A DNA stretch of 64,000 nt from Gracilimonas sp040882225 (GCA_040882225.1 JBBEBR010000014.1:310001-374000), one strand, 5' to 3'. Shown: positions 40,231-49,627, counted from the stretch's first letter. Notes: generated by a model not told the origin, from the sequence alone. Numbers and translations: made by a program.

Positions 40231-41496
40231 CTACTGTTGTATAGTGTATTGTTGCCGAACTGTTTTTACCGCTTGCAATAAAGGGTGTTTTTCTCCTGAG
40301 TGATGATTGTCGAGAAAGCCGCCGCCAAGTTCCCAAAGAATTACTCCGCCAAGGCCTTCATCAATCGCGTACTGCACCTTTTGCTGAATCGAACGCTCAT
40401 TATCAAAAGAAACAAATGCGCGTGGATTTTCACTATTGAGATAGGAAGTTTTTGCCCGCTCATCCCACGAAGATTCCCGCAGGTTATAGCGTTCATATAA
40501 TTCCGAATAAGGAACCCCACCAGATCTTTCCATGATAGACATATTCTCAGCGGGCCAGGATTCCCATTTTCCAAGCAAGTGAATGGTATGCCAAATGTAG
40601 CCATAGAAGTCTATGCCAATCCCCAGTTTTTTTCGATCTATCCCAGCTTCTAAAGCAATGTTAACTTTCTGTTCAATACTCGACATTTCTTTATTGGTGT
40701 TCTCAAAAGTGACTCCTTCACTATATAAAGCAGAATTATGCCATGCCTGCCAGCTCGACCAAGCTTGAGCCATATCGTAAGTCATGATGTTAATCTGATC
40801 TACTTGCTGCTGAACACTCGCGTACAATTTCGATATGCTTTCTCCTTTTAGCGCAGCAATGGTGATAAGCGGGCGTTCTCCATTCCGGGTGATAACATCG
40901 GTGAATTCTGCATCAAGGCTTAAAACAAACTGATAAAAGTTGGTGTAATCTTTTTTTTGGATGGGCTCCATATCCAGATCAACGCCATCAAATCCATACT
41001 TCTCAATCAACTCTACAATAGTGGCTATAAACTGCGTTCTGTTTTGCGGGGTGATGGAGGAACTAAAGCCTTCATAGTTTCCACTGCCGCCTACACTGAA
41101 AAGTATTTTAGTGTTATTTCGGTGAGCTGCAGGAACGATTGCCTTCAACCGATCGGAGTTAAAATTCCTTCTTTTTTCTGGATTAAAACTATGGCTCGGT
41201 TTTCCATCTTTACCAATATTTAACGCAAAGTAAATAAGGTGAGTAAATGCGTCCCAATCGATTTCATTGGTTTTTATTGCTCCCCAATTAGAATATGGAG
41301 TTCCCGCATCATGTTGCCAGGTTGCAAGATAAGCTGTTACCCAGATGTCTGGATTCGGTTCAATAAGTTCTTCCTGAGCAACTGGTGTTTTCGCTTCAGG
41401 AAATACACGAATCAAAGAAAGAAAACACAGTGGTACCAGTATAAAGATTACCAAAGTTAAGTAAATGCTTCTGCTGGAGTCGGGGAAATTAAACAT
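40231..41496 (-). CDS. GH18 chitinase-like protein
   Basis: 421 residues with an N-terminal membrane anchor (about 12-30) and a GH18 barrel: ILFSVGGSGNYEGFS, FDGVDLDMEP (D-x-x-D-x-D-x-E, with the acid Glu), INIMTYDMAQAW and GVILWELGGGF. It should hydrolyse chitin or other N-acetylglucosamine-containing glycans outside the cytoplasm. It lies between the CARDB lipoproteins and a GNAT protein in the minus-strand run. It may trim the exported polysaccharide rather than feed on chitin. Confidence 0.92.
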   Translation of the reverse strand: MFNFPDSSRSIYLTLVIFILVPLCFLSLIRVFPEAKTPVAQEELIEPNPDIWVTAYLATWQHDAGTPYSNWGAIKTNEIDWDAFTHLIYFALNIGKDGKPSHSFNPEKRRNFNSDRLKAIVPAAHRNNTKILFSVGGSGNYEGFSSSITPQNRTQFIATIVELIEKYGFDGVDLDMEPIQKKDYTNFYQFVLSLDAEFTDVITRNGERPLITIAALKGESISKLYASVQQQVDQINIMTYDMAQAWSSWQAWHNSALYSEGVTFENTNKEMSSIEQKVNIALEAGIDRKKLGIGIDFYGYIWHTIHLLGKWESWPAENMSIMERSGGVPYSELYERYNLRESSWDERAKTSYLNSENPRAFVSFDNERSIQQKVQYAIDEGLGGVILWELGGGFLDNHHSGEKHPLLQAVKTVRQQYTIQQ

Positions 41497-41529
41497 GGGT
41501 GGTTTAGGTTTTAGCTGCTATTTATTTTG

Positions 41530-42951
41530 TCAAAGTTCATCTACTTGAATTCTGGTGGAATCGGAGTTGTTTTCCATAAAGTCATCTTCGAAAAAATGCT
41601 GAAAAACTAATGGATGAGGAGGAGAGCCTGTCTGTTCTCCCTCAGTATCCCAGTTGAATATCAATAGGGTAGAACTGCCTGCGGTTAAGCCGTTATCAAT
41701 TGTTTGTTGGCCTTCTTGTGCTCCATGATGCGTAAATCGAACGGTGATTGATTCGGTAACATCAAGGTCACCAAGGTTCAGTACTTCAACCTCGATAGTA
41801 GCGATGTCTCCTTCAGGAACATTTTCAGGGGCTTCAATCTTGCCGATAGCAATATCCAATATGGCATCACGCAAATAAGTGGTTGTTGACTGACTATTAT
41901 TCCCGCTGTTGTCATCATCAAAATTATGAGAAGCGGTGATAGAATAATCTCCTGCCGTTGCATTGCGTGTTTGCCAGGTATAAGTGAGGGTTGTTTCTTC
42001 GCCGGAGCTTAAACTCTGAATAGACTGAGAGCCGATGGTTGAGCCACTGCTTTCATCATTCAAAGTGACGGTGAAACTCTCTGTAATATCAGCTTCTCCG
42101 GGATTTTGAACCAAAACCTCTACATCAACTTCAGTACCTATAATTACTGTATCGGCGGTGGAGACATGGGCGATGGCAATATCGGATTCTACTTGTTCAT
42201 TTACCGAAACCGCGAAAGTCCGGGCATTGTCTGCCTGATTATTATCGCTGTAGTTATGAGAAACCCGGAGCGTATGTTCGCCTAAAGACGAACTTGAAGT
42301 TTCCCAGTCAAAAACCACAGCTTTTTCTTCATCCCTGTTTAGCCCGTTTATACTTTGAGTGCGAATGGTGATATCATCGGTTTCATCGTAAAGAGTTATT
42401 CCGATGGTTCCTGTAATATCTTCAAAACCAGAATTACGGACTACTACTTCAACTTCGAGAGTATTTCCCTGGGTTACAAAGTTGGCGGCGTTAATTTGGG
42501 AAATAGCCACATCGAATTCTGCACGTTCATTGATCATGACCTCTACGGTTTCAGAATTATTTTCTTCAACGTTGTCTTCGTAATTATGAGAAATAGTAAG
42601 AGTGTGTTCTCCATTGGAAAATCCTTCTGTATTCCAGAGAAAGGAGAGAACGGTAGTATCATTTCTGGTGATTCCACTAACCTCTTGGCTACCAACCGAA
42701 ACACTGTCTGTTTTATCAAGTACTGAAACGGTTATGGTATCATTTAAGATGCTATTTCCCTGGTTTTCCAGAATAACTTCGATGGAAGCTTCACTTCCGG
42801 TGACTATAAAATCAGGCACGTTAATTTCATGAATAGCGATATCATGATGTTCATCTGAGGAGTTATCCGAATCAGGATCGGGATTATTGTTGAACAGATC
42901 GCAGGCTACAGCTGCTATTAAAATACCTGTGAGAATGCCTATTTTTCTCAT
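41530..42951 (-). CDS. CARDB-repeat lipoprotein (four repeats)
   Basis: 473 residues. The N-terminal signal ends AAVACD (lipobox Cys about 17) and an acidic Asp/Ser spacer follows. Then come four repeats of about 100 residues of CARDB type, each starting DIAI-x-x-I/V and each with a G-E/D-H/Y-T/S-L/I-x-x-S-H-N motif (GEHTLTISHNYEDN in the first). Such beta-sandwiches are typical of surface adhesion or structural proteins. Paralogue of the next upstream gene. Possibly a polymer-binding or stalk protein. Confidence 0.8.
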   Translation of the reverse strand: MRKIGILTGILIAAVACDLFNNNPDPDSDNSSDEHHDIAIHEINVPDFIVTGSEASIEVILENQGNSILNDTITVSVLDKTDSVSVGSQEVSGITRNDTTVLSFLWNTEGFSNGEHTLTISHNYEDNVEENNSETVEVMINERAEFDVAISQINAANFVTQGNTLEVEVVVRNSGFEDITGTIGITLYDETDDITIRTQSINGLNRDEEKAVVFDWETSSSSLGEHTLRVSHNYSDNNQADNARTFAVSVNEQVESDIAIAHVSTADTVIIGTEVDVEVLVQNPGEADITESFTVTLNDESSGSTIGSQSIQSLSSGEETTLTYTWQTRNATAGDYSITASHNFDDDNSGNNSQSTTTYLRDAILDIAIGKIEAPENVPEGDIATIEVEVLNLGDLDVTESITVRFTHHGAQEGQQTIDNGLTAGSSTLLIFNWDTEGEQTGSPPHPLVFQHFFEDDFMENNSDSTRIQVDEL

Positions 42952-42997
42952 TTTCTATATGCGTTTTTCTTTGGTAATTTTGTTTTTTTGATCTATC

Positions 42998-44737
42998 TCA
43001 GTCATCTTCAACCGTAAATCCGTTTGCAAGCACAGCAACGTCACCATTGGGATTCGTAATTATTACATCCCAATCCGCATCTCCTCTTTGGCGGCCGCTA
43101 TTGGTTGATACTGTGAAGTTGATCGTATTCGAATCGACAACTTCGATATCGGAGGCGATAGGCCTTCCGTTGCTTTCATCATTATCATCTCGTGAGAAGT
43201 GTATTTGAAGGCCTTCCAAAAAACCAGTACCGGTTATGGTGGCATTTTCTGTATCACCTCTTTCGATTTCATCGGGGTCAATATTTTCAATGGTTAATTC
43301 GGCATTTACAATTACCGTAAGAGTATCGGAGTTGTTGTTGGAGTTGCCATCTTCGAAATCGTGTCGGGCAATGATGATATGCACCCCAACCGATGCATCC
43401 TCTGTGTCCCAATTAATTCCAAATGTTCTTTCTCCTCCGCCTTCAAATCCTTCGTTTATATGATTTTGATAGGGAAGCTGAACTTCGTCAGTTGCATTGT
43501 ATAACCGAATATTGATCTGTAAAGCAGCTGTTAGATCACTTTGATTGGCTATAATTAAGCTAAAGTTAGCTTCCTCTCCTTGTGTGATCTCTGAAGGCCC
43601 ACTAAACTCTGTAATTCCGATATCTGCGATCTCTGGCTCGGTAATGGTGATATTTGCAGATGCAGCGTTATCTGCTGTAGAGCCATCATCAAAAGAATGA
43701 GAAACCACCAAAGTATGCTCTTCTAAAGAAGCATTTTCGGTATTCCAGCTAAAAGTACGTCCCGTTGATTCTCCCGCATTTATTCCGCCTTCAATTTGCT
43801 GCGTTTCGATAGAGTTGCCATCAGTTTCATCAACAAGAGTAATCTCAAAGGCGCTGTTTACATCATTATTACCAGAATTCTCAATAATCACCTCAATATC
43901 TACAATCTCACCCTGAGAGGCAGAAGTGGTAACATTTATTGATGAAATCCCAATATTAGATTCATCGGGAATATCCGGTTCTGTGACGGTGATTGAACGG
44001 GTGCCGGTGTTATTATCAGGTGTGTTGTCTTCAAAGTTGTGGCTTGCTTCTATGGTAAATTCCCCGGGATTTAGCGATCCGGTGGGCATTTGAATAAGAA
44101 AGGAGGTAGAACTTCCAGCTTCAAAACCGGGATCAATAGTTTCCTGTCCAATGATATCTCCGGTTGTAAGATTGGTTAAAGTGATGGAGACTTCATCATT
44201 AATTGTATCCACTCCGGTATTTGTGACTCGTAATTCGATCTCGGCGGCTTGTCCCCGTTCGATTTCTGAAGGAACATTAAACCGGGTTATAGCGATATCT
44301 TCTTGCTGCTGATCATTAATCGCAATAGCAAAAGAAGCAGTATTATTTTCGGTGTTTGAGTCGCTAAAGTCGTGAGAAATTCTAAGGTTCTTGTTTTCAG
44401 GTTCACCATTAACTTCCCACTGAAGAAATACTGCTGCCGAACTATCTACAGTCAGACCACCTGAATGAACGAAAGTTGCAAGAGTGGAATCGTTGGTTTC
44501 GTCAGAAAAAGTTATGGTGATGTCATCAGTAACAGGCTTAGAACCTCGATTTTCTAAGCTTATATCAATATCTACCATTTCTCCCAAAGTAGCGGAAAAA
44601 GGCGCATTTACTACTGCTATTGCCACATCAGCGCTTCCATTTTGAACTTTCCCGGGATCGTTGGTAAACATATCACAGGCAGCTGTGAAAAGAACAAGCA
44701 GCATGTAAGAAATTATTAGTAATGGTTTGAATTTCAT
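42998..44737 (-). CDS. CARDB-repeat lipoprotein with C-terminal IPT/TIG-like domain
   Basis: 579 residues from the ATG at 44737; an upstream ATG at 44761 would add eight residues before the signal and is less likely. Lipobox FTAACD. Four CARDB repeats of about 105 residues share the N-x-G and SHDF/SHNFED motifs, and a final about 95 residues (TIENIDPDEIERGDTENATI) resemble an IPT/TIG immunoglobulin fold. Surface-exposed structural protein. Cotranscribed with its paralogue (47-bp gap) and a phosphosugar transferase. Confidence 0.8.
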   Translation of the reverse strand: MKFKPLLIISYMLLVLFTAACDMFTNDPGKVQNGSADVAIAVVNAPFSATLGEMVDIDISLENRGSKPVTDDITITFSDETNDSTLATFVHSGGLTVDSSAAVFLQWEVNGEPENKNLRISHDFSDSNTENNTASFAIAINDQQQEDIAITRFNVPSEIERGQAAEIELRVTNTGVDTINDEVSITLTNLTTGDIIGQETIDPGFEAGSSTSFLIQMPTGSLNPGEFTIEASHNFEDNTPDNNTGTRSITVTEPDIPDESNIGISSINVTTSASQGEIVDIEVIIENSGNNDVNSAFEITLVDETDGNSIETQQIEGGINAGESTGRTFSWNTENASLEEHTLVVSHSFDDGSTADNAASANITITEPEIADIGITEFSGPSEITQGEEANFSLIIANQSDLTAALQINIRLYNATDEVQLPYQNHINEGFEGGGERTFGINWDTEDASVGVHIIIARHDFEDGNSNNNSDTLTVIVNAELTIENIDPDEIERGDTENATITGTGFLEGLQIHFSRDDNDESNGRPIASDIEVVDSNTINFTVSTNSGRQRGDADWDVIITNPNGDVAVLANGFTVEDD

Positions 44738-44776
44738 ATCAATGCAATTTTTTTTGTTCATAGGTTGGTTAATCTC

Positions 44777-46699
44777 TCAGATGTAGGAAATCACTGACTC
44801 GTTAACCGATTCTTTATTTTCGTTTTGTGAATTGATGTTTTTGAGGCTGACCTGAAGCCGCTTTATCTTTATTCTCTTGTGATTTGCCAGAGTTTTTAAC
44901 CGCCGGAAATTTTCTGATTTGATGTTCTGATCACAGATGAAAATGCTGTCAACCCTGTTTTTTCTGAGGATTTTTCCCAGATGCCAATGCCCCCCGATGA
45001 TGGGATATCCATTAATTAATTTGCCTTCGAGTTCGGGGTCTTCATCCAAAAAACCTAAAACTTTTAAATTACTGGAATTAGAGTTGTTTATTTTATGTAA
45101 GATCATGGTGCCGTTATCATTAGCTCCATAAATGAGGACATTTTCACCCGTACGTTTTTCCCGGTTGAACCAGTAGCAGAGTGCCCGATATGCAATACGG
45201 AAACCCAGTGTAAGAGTGAGTAAGAAATAGAAATCGAGTATCAAAAACTGAATAGTAGAAGCCAGGGGTAGCACTTCAACAATAACCAGCACAAGCGCGG
45301 TGGCTAAAGCCGCATAAAATACGGAAGCGGTAATCGCCAGAGCGTTACCAATACCCATCTGCCGGATGGTTTCCCTGTAAATACCGGTAAGCCAAAAGGT
45401 GCTAAGCTGAACACAAAGCACGGCGGCTAACAAGTAATTGAAATACTCAAAACTGATTATCTCAGGATTGATGCTGTAGATCAAAAAGTAACTCAGGCAG
45501 TAGGCAATCGCGATAAAACTGAGATCAATCAAACTCAAAAAAGTAGATCGGTTGATAATCCATCGCTCATATAAAGGCATTAATAGCCCGTTATTGAAAA
45601 TTGCGATTTCTTGGTATTGCAGTTTCTTGATTCCCAGGAAAAGAGCGGCGCAAAAAATAAGGCCAAAAGCTATTGTGGTACCTTTGCTTTCAATTTGTGT
45701 AATGGAAAATGCACCAAGGGCAAATACGGCAGAAACAATATAAAGCACGATTACCGAGTTGCGGTGCGTAAGCCCAAGAGAAATTAACTGGTGATGAATG
45801 TGGGAACTGTCGGGCCGGAACATGCCATGCAGATTGTGAAGAAAAGAGTCGCCACTGCCATTTTTATTGGGGAGATAACTTCCCAAAAACCGCCGGATCA
45901 TGGAAATAATAGTATCGGTGATGGGAAGCCCCAAAACCAGCAACGGGAAAAGAAGCGCAAAACCCGTAGACATTTTTGTGGCGCTTTGGATGGACATCAA
46001 CGCCAGAGAAAAGCCGATGATAAGACTCCCGGAATCTCCGAGAAAGATTTTTGCTGGCCGGAAGTTGTAGCGTAAAAATCCTACCAAAGAACCGGCAAGA
46101 ATAAGTGCGAGAACAGCAATCCATATTTGACCGGAAAGTGCGGATACCGTAAAGATGGAGATACAGGCAATAGTGGCAACTCCAGATGAAAGTCCGTCCA
46201 AACCGTCAATCAGATTGAAAGCGTTTGTAATTCCGACAATCCAAAGCAGGGTGAGGGGAAATTTAAACAACTCTACATTTAAAATACCTTCGCCAATAGG
46301 ATTTGTAATGAAGGAAATTTTGAACCCGGCATAGTACACTAAAGTGGCTATCAAAAACTGTATTCCAAATTTTACACCGGGGCTAAGTGATTTCAAGTCA
46401 TCCCAAAAACCCAATACAAAAATGGTAGCAAAACCGAGCGCAACAATACTTACCGGGAAAATATTTTCCTGAATGCCCGAGAAATATTCCGGGAAAATCG
46501 CGTAAATACTTATAACCGAAACTATGACACTACAGAAAATGGCAAGCCCACCTAAGCGGGGAGTGATTTCTTTGTGGACTTTTCTTTTTCCGGGGGAATC
46601 AAGCGCCCCAATTTTATGAGCGAAGCGAATCACCCAGGGCGTAATCATCAGGGCCAATATAACAGGCAGTAAAAAAGATGTAATAAAACCGATAATCAT
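44777..46699 (-). CDS. WecA-type phosphosugar transferase fused to a FlaA1/CapD-like N-terminal module
   Basis: 640 residues in two parts. Residues about 1-340 are a ten-helix polyprenyl-phosphate phosphosugar transferase: KEITPRLGGLAIF, NAFNLIDGLDGLSSGV, FLGDSGSLIIGF and DSSHIHHQLISLGL are its catalytic motifs. Residues about 370-640 have four helices and then a Rossmann-like segment (NVLIYGANDNGTMILHKINN), like the N-terminal half of FlaA1/CapD, without the SDR catalytic domain. The first part should start the repeat unit on undecaprenyl phosphate; the second may bind NAD or CoA and regulate. Confidence 0.85.
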   Translation of the reverse strand: MIIGFITSFLLPVILALMITPWVIRFAHKIGALDSPGKRKVHKEITPRLGGLAIFCSVIVSVISIYAIFPEYFSGIQENIFPVSIVALGFATIFVLGFWDDLKSLSPGVKFGIQFLIATLVYYAGFKISFITNPIGEGILNVELFKFPLTLLWIVGITNAFNLIDGLDGLSSGVATIACISIFTVSALSGQIWIAVLALILAGSLVGFLRYNFRPAKIFLGDSGSLIIGFSLALMSIQSATKMSTGFALLFPLLVLGLPITDTIISMIRRFLGSYLPNKNGSGDSFLHNLHGMFRPDSSHIHHQLISLGLTHRNSVIVLYIVSAVFALGAFSITQIESKGTTIAFGLIFCAALFLGIKKLQYQEIAIFNNGLLMPLYERWIINRSTFLSLIDLSFIAIAYCLSYFLIYSINPEIISFEYFNYLLAAVLCVQLSTFWLTGIYRETIRQMGIGNALAITASVFYAALATALVLVIVEVLPLASTIQFLILDFYFLLTLTLGFRIAYRALCYWFNREKRTGENVLIYGANDNGTMILHKINNSNSSNLKVLGFLDEDPELEGKLINGYPIIGGHWHLGKILRKNRVDSIFICDQNIKSENFRRLKTLANHKRIKIKRLQVSLKNINSQNENKESVNESVISYI

Positions 46700-46727
46700 A
46701 AATTCCTCTCTTAGATCGTCATCATTT

Positions 46728-47570
46728 TTAGCTTAAAAATTCATTTCCCTCAAATTCGTAGGGAAGTTTCCAGCTCATCGAAAATGGCAGGTGATGGCTT
46801 TCAATAGTTTCTCCATAAGAAAGAATAGCGCCCTGAAGCAAAGCATTTTTTAGCTGCCTGATATTTCCTGGCCAGTTGTAGTTAAAACATTCGCGAAGCG
46901 CCTGTGCTGATATATCCAGATTTTTCCAATCGTTGTAACGGCCCCTGATTTCATTCAAAAAAGAGTCGATGATTACGGGAATATCTTCTTTACGTTCCCG
47001 CAGGGGAGGCACCATAATGACCACTGGATCAATCAAATCGAGAACGGTTTTCCAGACAGGCTGCGAGAGCACTTTGTGATACGACTCATGGTTCATCGAA
47101 ATAATGAGACGCGGCTTAATTTCCTGATTATGCCGGTACAATTGCTCACTGCCTTTAATGTAAGAATGGATGATGCTGAGCATAAGTTGTGGCGGTAGTT
47201 CAGAAAACTGATCTAAATACAAAATACCATCGCAGGCTTTTTCAATGGCGTTGTACTTCAGAATAAAATGCTCTTCTTCTAAGTGAAGTTGTTCCCGAAA
47301 AGCCTCCTTGTATTCATCCTCGTTCACATCCACACAATAAAATGAATAGAACGGCCCTTTGGCCCTGGAGCTGTTTTCATGAATAATTTGAGCCAACCGC
47401 TTTTTTCCAGAACCTATTTCGCCAATTACAATAACATGCGTATCCAGCTTTGCGATGGTCAAAATCTTATTAAAAATATCCTGCATCAGAATACTTTTTG
47501 ACGATTTCTCAACCTCACTTAGCAAAGATTTTTTAAGTGCTGTCTGGCTTATTGATGGCGAAGAATTCAT
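46728..47570 (-). CDS. Degenerate NtrC-type AAA protein (sigma-54 activator fold, GAFTGA lost)
   Basis: 280 residues matching the sigma-54 activator AAA domain in order: GEIGSGKKRLAQIIHENSSR (Walker A, altered), ILYLDQFSELPPQLML (Walker B, DQ for DE), VPPLRERKEDIPVIIDSFL and NWPGNIRQLKNALLQGAILS. The GAFTGA loop is replaced by an unrelated acidic stretch, the arginine-finger region is also changed, and no C-terminal Fis HTH follows. It cannot activate sigma-54 in the usual way and may be a decoy, scaffold or modulator. It lies among genes with sigma-54-type promoters. Confidence 0.8.
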   Translation of the reverse strand: MNSSPSISQTALKKSLLSEVEKSSKSILMQDIFNKILTIAKLDTHVIVIGEIGSGKKRLAQIIHENSSRAKGPFYSFYCVDVNEDEYKEAFREQLHLEEEHFILKYNAIEKACDGILYLDQFSELPPQLMLSIIHSYIKGSEQLYRHNQEIKPRLIISMNHESYHKVLSQPVWKTVLDLIDPVVIMVPPLRERKEDIPVIIDSFLNEIRGRYNDWKNLDISAQALRECFNYNWPGNIRQLKNALLQGAILSYGETIESHHLPFSMSWKLPYEFEGNEFLS

Positions 47571-47578
47571 GGCTTTTA

Positions 47579-48565
47579 TTAATCAAGGTTAATGGTTACA
47601 CCTACCTGGTGGAAGCGTTCATACATGCGATCCTGAAAAGAGAGCGCGTAATTGAACTCTATTACATCCGAGATCAGTCCAAATCCGAGTCGGGGCGAAA
47701 AAAGTTCTTGCTCTGGCTGCAGAATAAATCCGGTTCGTAATGCAACCGCGGATGCGGCTATAAATTCAAAGCCGATCTTATACCAAATACCGGGCTGGCC
47801 GAACCTTTTTTCATTTGCAAGCGAGAGGGCGATGTCTGTTTCTTCAGCTTCAACCGGAAATTTTATAGTAGCGCCGAGCTCCAGTATTTCCCGGAGGTCT
47901 TGGCTTTCTAAAGTGGTATTTCCTTCTGGGGATATATTGTAAACCACACTTCTTCCCAAGCCTCTGAATGTGATTCCATAACTAAGGGTGGCAGTTGGCG
48001 CGTATAGCATACCAAGAGTGGTAAAGTTGGTCCAGAATTGTGCATCTTCGTTTTTGGATAGCGTGGTACTGTTGAAAACTCCAAAGCTGAAGGTATTCTC
48101 CATAGAAAAGGAGTAGGCGAAATCTGCCTGATACATGCTGATATCAGGTTCAGGCTGCGGGCTGTCGCCCAGAGGATTTGCGGCATCCAACCCACTATTA
48201 AAAGCAGCAAACTGGGCTGCAAGCCGGTTATTTCGAAATGAAAAAACAGGAAGGGTTACATTTGCGAAAAGGAGGTTATTATTCCAGTTTTGGAATGTGT
48301 TAAATTCCATCGCTTCAAAATTGTGAATAAAAGAAAGTGCAGCGGGATTTATGTTTATGGATGATAAATTTGTGGGGTCCGAAACGGTTGCATCTCCTAA
48401 AGCCGTAGTTCGCGTATCAAATTTGTAGATATGAGGCGCACCTCGCATTCCGCTGCCCAAACCTGTGGTATCGGTTAATTGAGCCAAGACATCCGCGGGA
48501 GAAGCCATGGTAATTAACAGGGTCAGAAGTATCGTAAGGCTGATGTTTTTGATTAGGTAATTCAT
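47579..48565 (-). CDS. PorV/FadL-like outer-membrane barrel
   Basis: 328 residues with signal peptide (TLLITMASPADVLAQ). The mature part opens GAPHIYKFDTRTTALGDATV and continues with alternating strands ending FHQVGVTINL, typical of the PorV/UPF0164 group of FadL-like barrels. Such proteins serve export or anchoring of surface material. Here it sits between the Wza-like lipoprotein (1-bp overlap) and the AAA protein, so it probably forms part of the polysaccharide export machinery. Specific function unproven. Confidence 0.8.
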   Translation of the reverse strand: MNYLIKNISLTILLTLLITMASPADVLAQLTDTTGLGSGMRGAPHIYKFDTRTTALGDATVSDPTNLSSININPAALSFIHNFEAMEFNTFQNWNNNLLFANVTLPVFSFRNNRLAAQFAAFNSGLDAANPLGDSPQPEPDISMYQADFAYSFSMENTFSFGVFNSTTLSKNEDAQFWTNFTTLGMLYAPTATLSYGITFRGLGRSVVYNISPEGNTTLESQDLREILELGATIKFPVEAEETDIALSLANEKRFGQPGIWYKIGFEFIAASAVALRTGFILQPEQELFSPRLGFGLISDVIEFNYALSFQDRMYERFHQVGVTINLD

Positions 48566-49293
48566 CAGTTTATCACTCTAAAAATTCCAAATAGCAGCAC
48601 TACATCGCGAAGGAAATCCGACATTTCTCTTACCACATTTTGTCTTTGAGGAACATATACCACATCGCCGGGCAGAACCATTGCGGCTTCATCCATTCGG
48701 CCATTGTCGAGATAGTAGGTGAGATCGATGGTATCGTAATTTCTATCGCCGGTTTTTCGGTAAATCTTTACCCGGCGCAAGTTTGCTTCTTCAGAAGGCC
48801 CGCCTGCCATCGAGAGAACTTTGAAAATGGATGTTTCATCCACCACCTGATAATTATCAGGATCGGCAACCCTTCCAAAAACGGACACTTCCATATTATC
48901 GATGCTCCGCAGGGAAACGGTTAAATTCACATCACCCCTTATATATTCTGATAATCGGTTTTCGAGATGTCGTTTTAGTTGGGATTGAGTAAACCCCGTT
49001 ACCTTAACATCTCCGATTAGTGGAATTAAAATATTACCCTGATTACCTACAGTAGCGCTTGTATTGAAATTCTCCTGTTCCCAAACGAGGATTTCTATTT
49101 CATCTCCAGGCCTGATTTTATATAGGGAGTCGGCTTGGACTATGCGCGAATTGGACTCCGATATATGCCTGCGGGCGTTATCTTCCTGAATTTGGCGAGA
49201 GGAGCCACATGCTGATATAAGCGTTAAGAGAAGAAACACAGCACTTAGTTTTATAATGGTATGTATCATTATCATAGTTTTGATTTTTTTCAT
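48565..49293 (-). CDS. Wza/OPX-type polysaccharide export lipoprotein
   Basis: 242 residues from the ATG at 49293. A frame opens earlier at 49341, but a sigma-54-type promoter occupies 49325-49341, so the inner ATG is the likely start and it gives a clean lipoprotein signal ending LISACG. The poly-export domain is YKIRPGDEIEILVWEQENF, followed by an SLBB domain (VFGRVADPDNYQVVDETSIF). No C-terminal membrane helix of Wza is evident. First gene of the leftward polysaccharide unit. Confidence 0.92.
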   Translation of the reverse strand: MKKIKTMIMIHTIIKLSAVFLLLTLISACGSSRQIQEDNARRHISESNSRIVQADSLYKIRPGDEIEILVWEQENFNTSATVGNQGNILIPLIGDVKVTGFTQSQLKRHLENRLSEYIRGDVNLTVSLRSIDNMEVSVFGRVADPDNYQVVDETSIFKVLSMAGGPSEEANLRRVKIYRKTGDRNYDTIDLTYYLDNGRMDEAAMVLPGDVVYVPQRQNVVREMSDFLRDVVLLFGIFRVIN

Positions 49294-49324
49294 CACGTGT
49301 TTGTATCGTTGTTTTTTTAGGGAA

Positions 49325-49341
49325 TACAACAAATGTGCCAA
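49325..49341 (-). promoter_or_regulatory. Sigma-54-type promoter, leftward polysaccharide unit
   Basis: On the minus strand TTGGCACATTTGTTGTA gives GG-N10-GT, close to TGGCAC-N5-TTGC. It lies 32 bp before the Wza-like start and supports that start over the upstream ATG. It is nearly the same as the site at 61126 and close to that at 49611. Confidence 0.6.
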
Positions 49342-49549
49342 GGTTCGGAATGGGTTTAGAAAGTGGCTTTAATTGCCAAAGAAGAAGGTTTCAACTTCAA
49401 TATTCGATTTTGATTGAAAACTTAAAACCATTTCAAAAGCCTCGTGTGAAGAAAGTGCACAGGATGGGTTTTTGAGGATGTGTAATTTTGTTGCAAAAGA
49501 GAAGGGGAATAAAAAAGAGGAACAAATACTTAGAAAAATACCTACCAGA

Positions 49550-49577
49550 AAAGCCTTTTAAGACCCTCTAAGGCTTT
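49550..49577. promoter_or_regulatory. Inverted repeat AAAGCCTT/AAGGCTTT upstream of a sigma-54-type promoter
   Basis: AAAGCCTT (49550-49557) and AAGGCTTT (49570-49577) form a perfect 8-bp dyad about 34 bp before the -24 box at 49611, inside the 390-bp divergent gap. It may bind an activator; a weak leftward terminator is also possible since TTTT follows on the minus strand. No other feature is clear in this gap. Confidence 0.35.
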
Positions 49578-49610
49578 ATTTGACTAATGTTCGGGAGCAG
49601 CCAAAATGGT

Positions 49611-49627
49611 TTGGCACAGCTATTGTA
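49611..49627 (+). promoter_or_regulatory. Sigma-54-type promoter, rightward polysaccharide unit
   Basis: TTGGCACAGCTATTGTA gives GG-N10-GT with a full TGGCAC -24 box. It lies 57 bp before the Wzz/GumC GTG start at 49684 and about 270 bp from the leftward site at 49325-49341, so one gap feeds both halves of the locus. Confidence 0.62.

Noticed and set aside
48517..49341. Upstream ATG at 49341 as the start of the Wza-like gene
   Set aside because: It would place the sigma-54-type promoter inside the gene and put 16 residues before a normal lipoprotein signal; the ATG at 49293 fits better.
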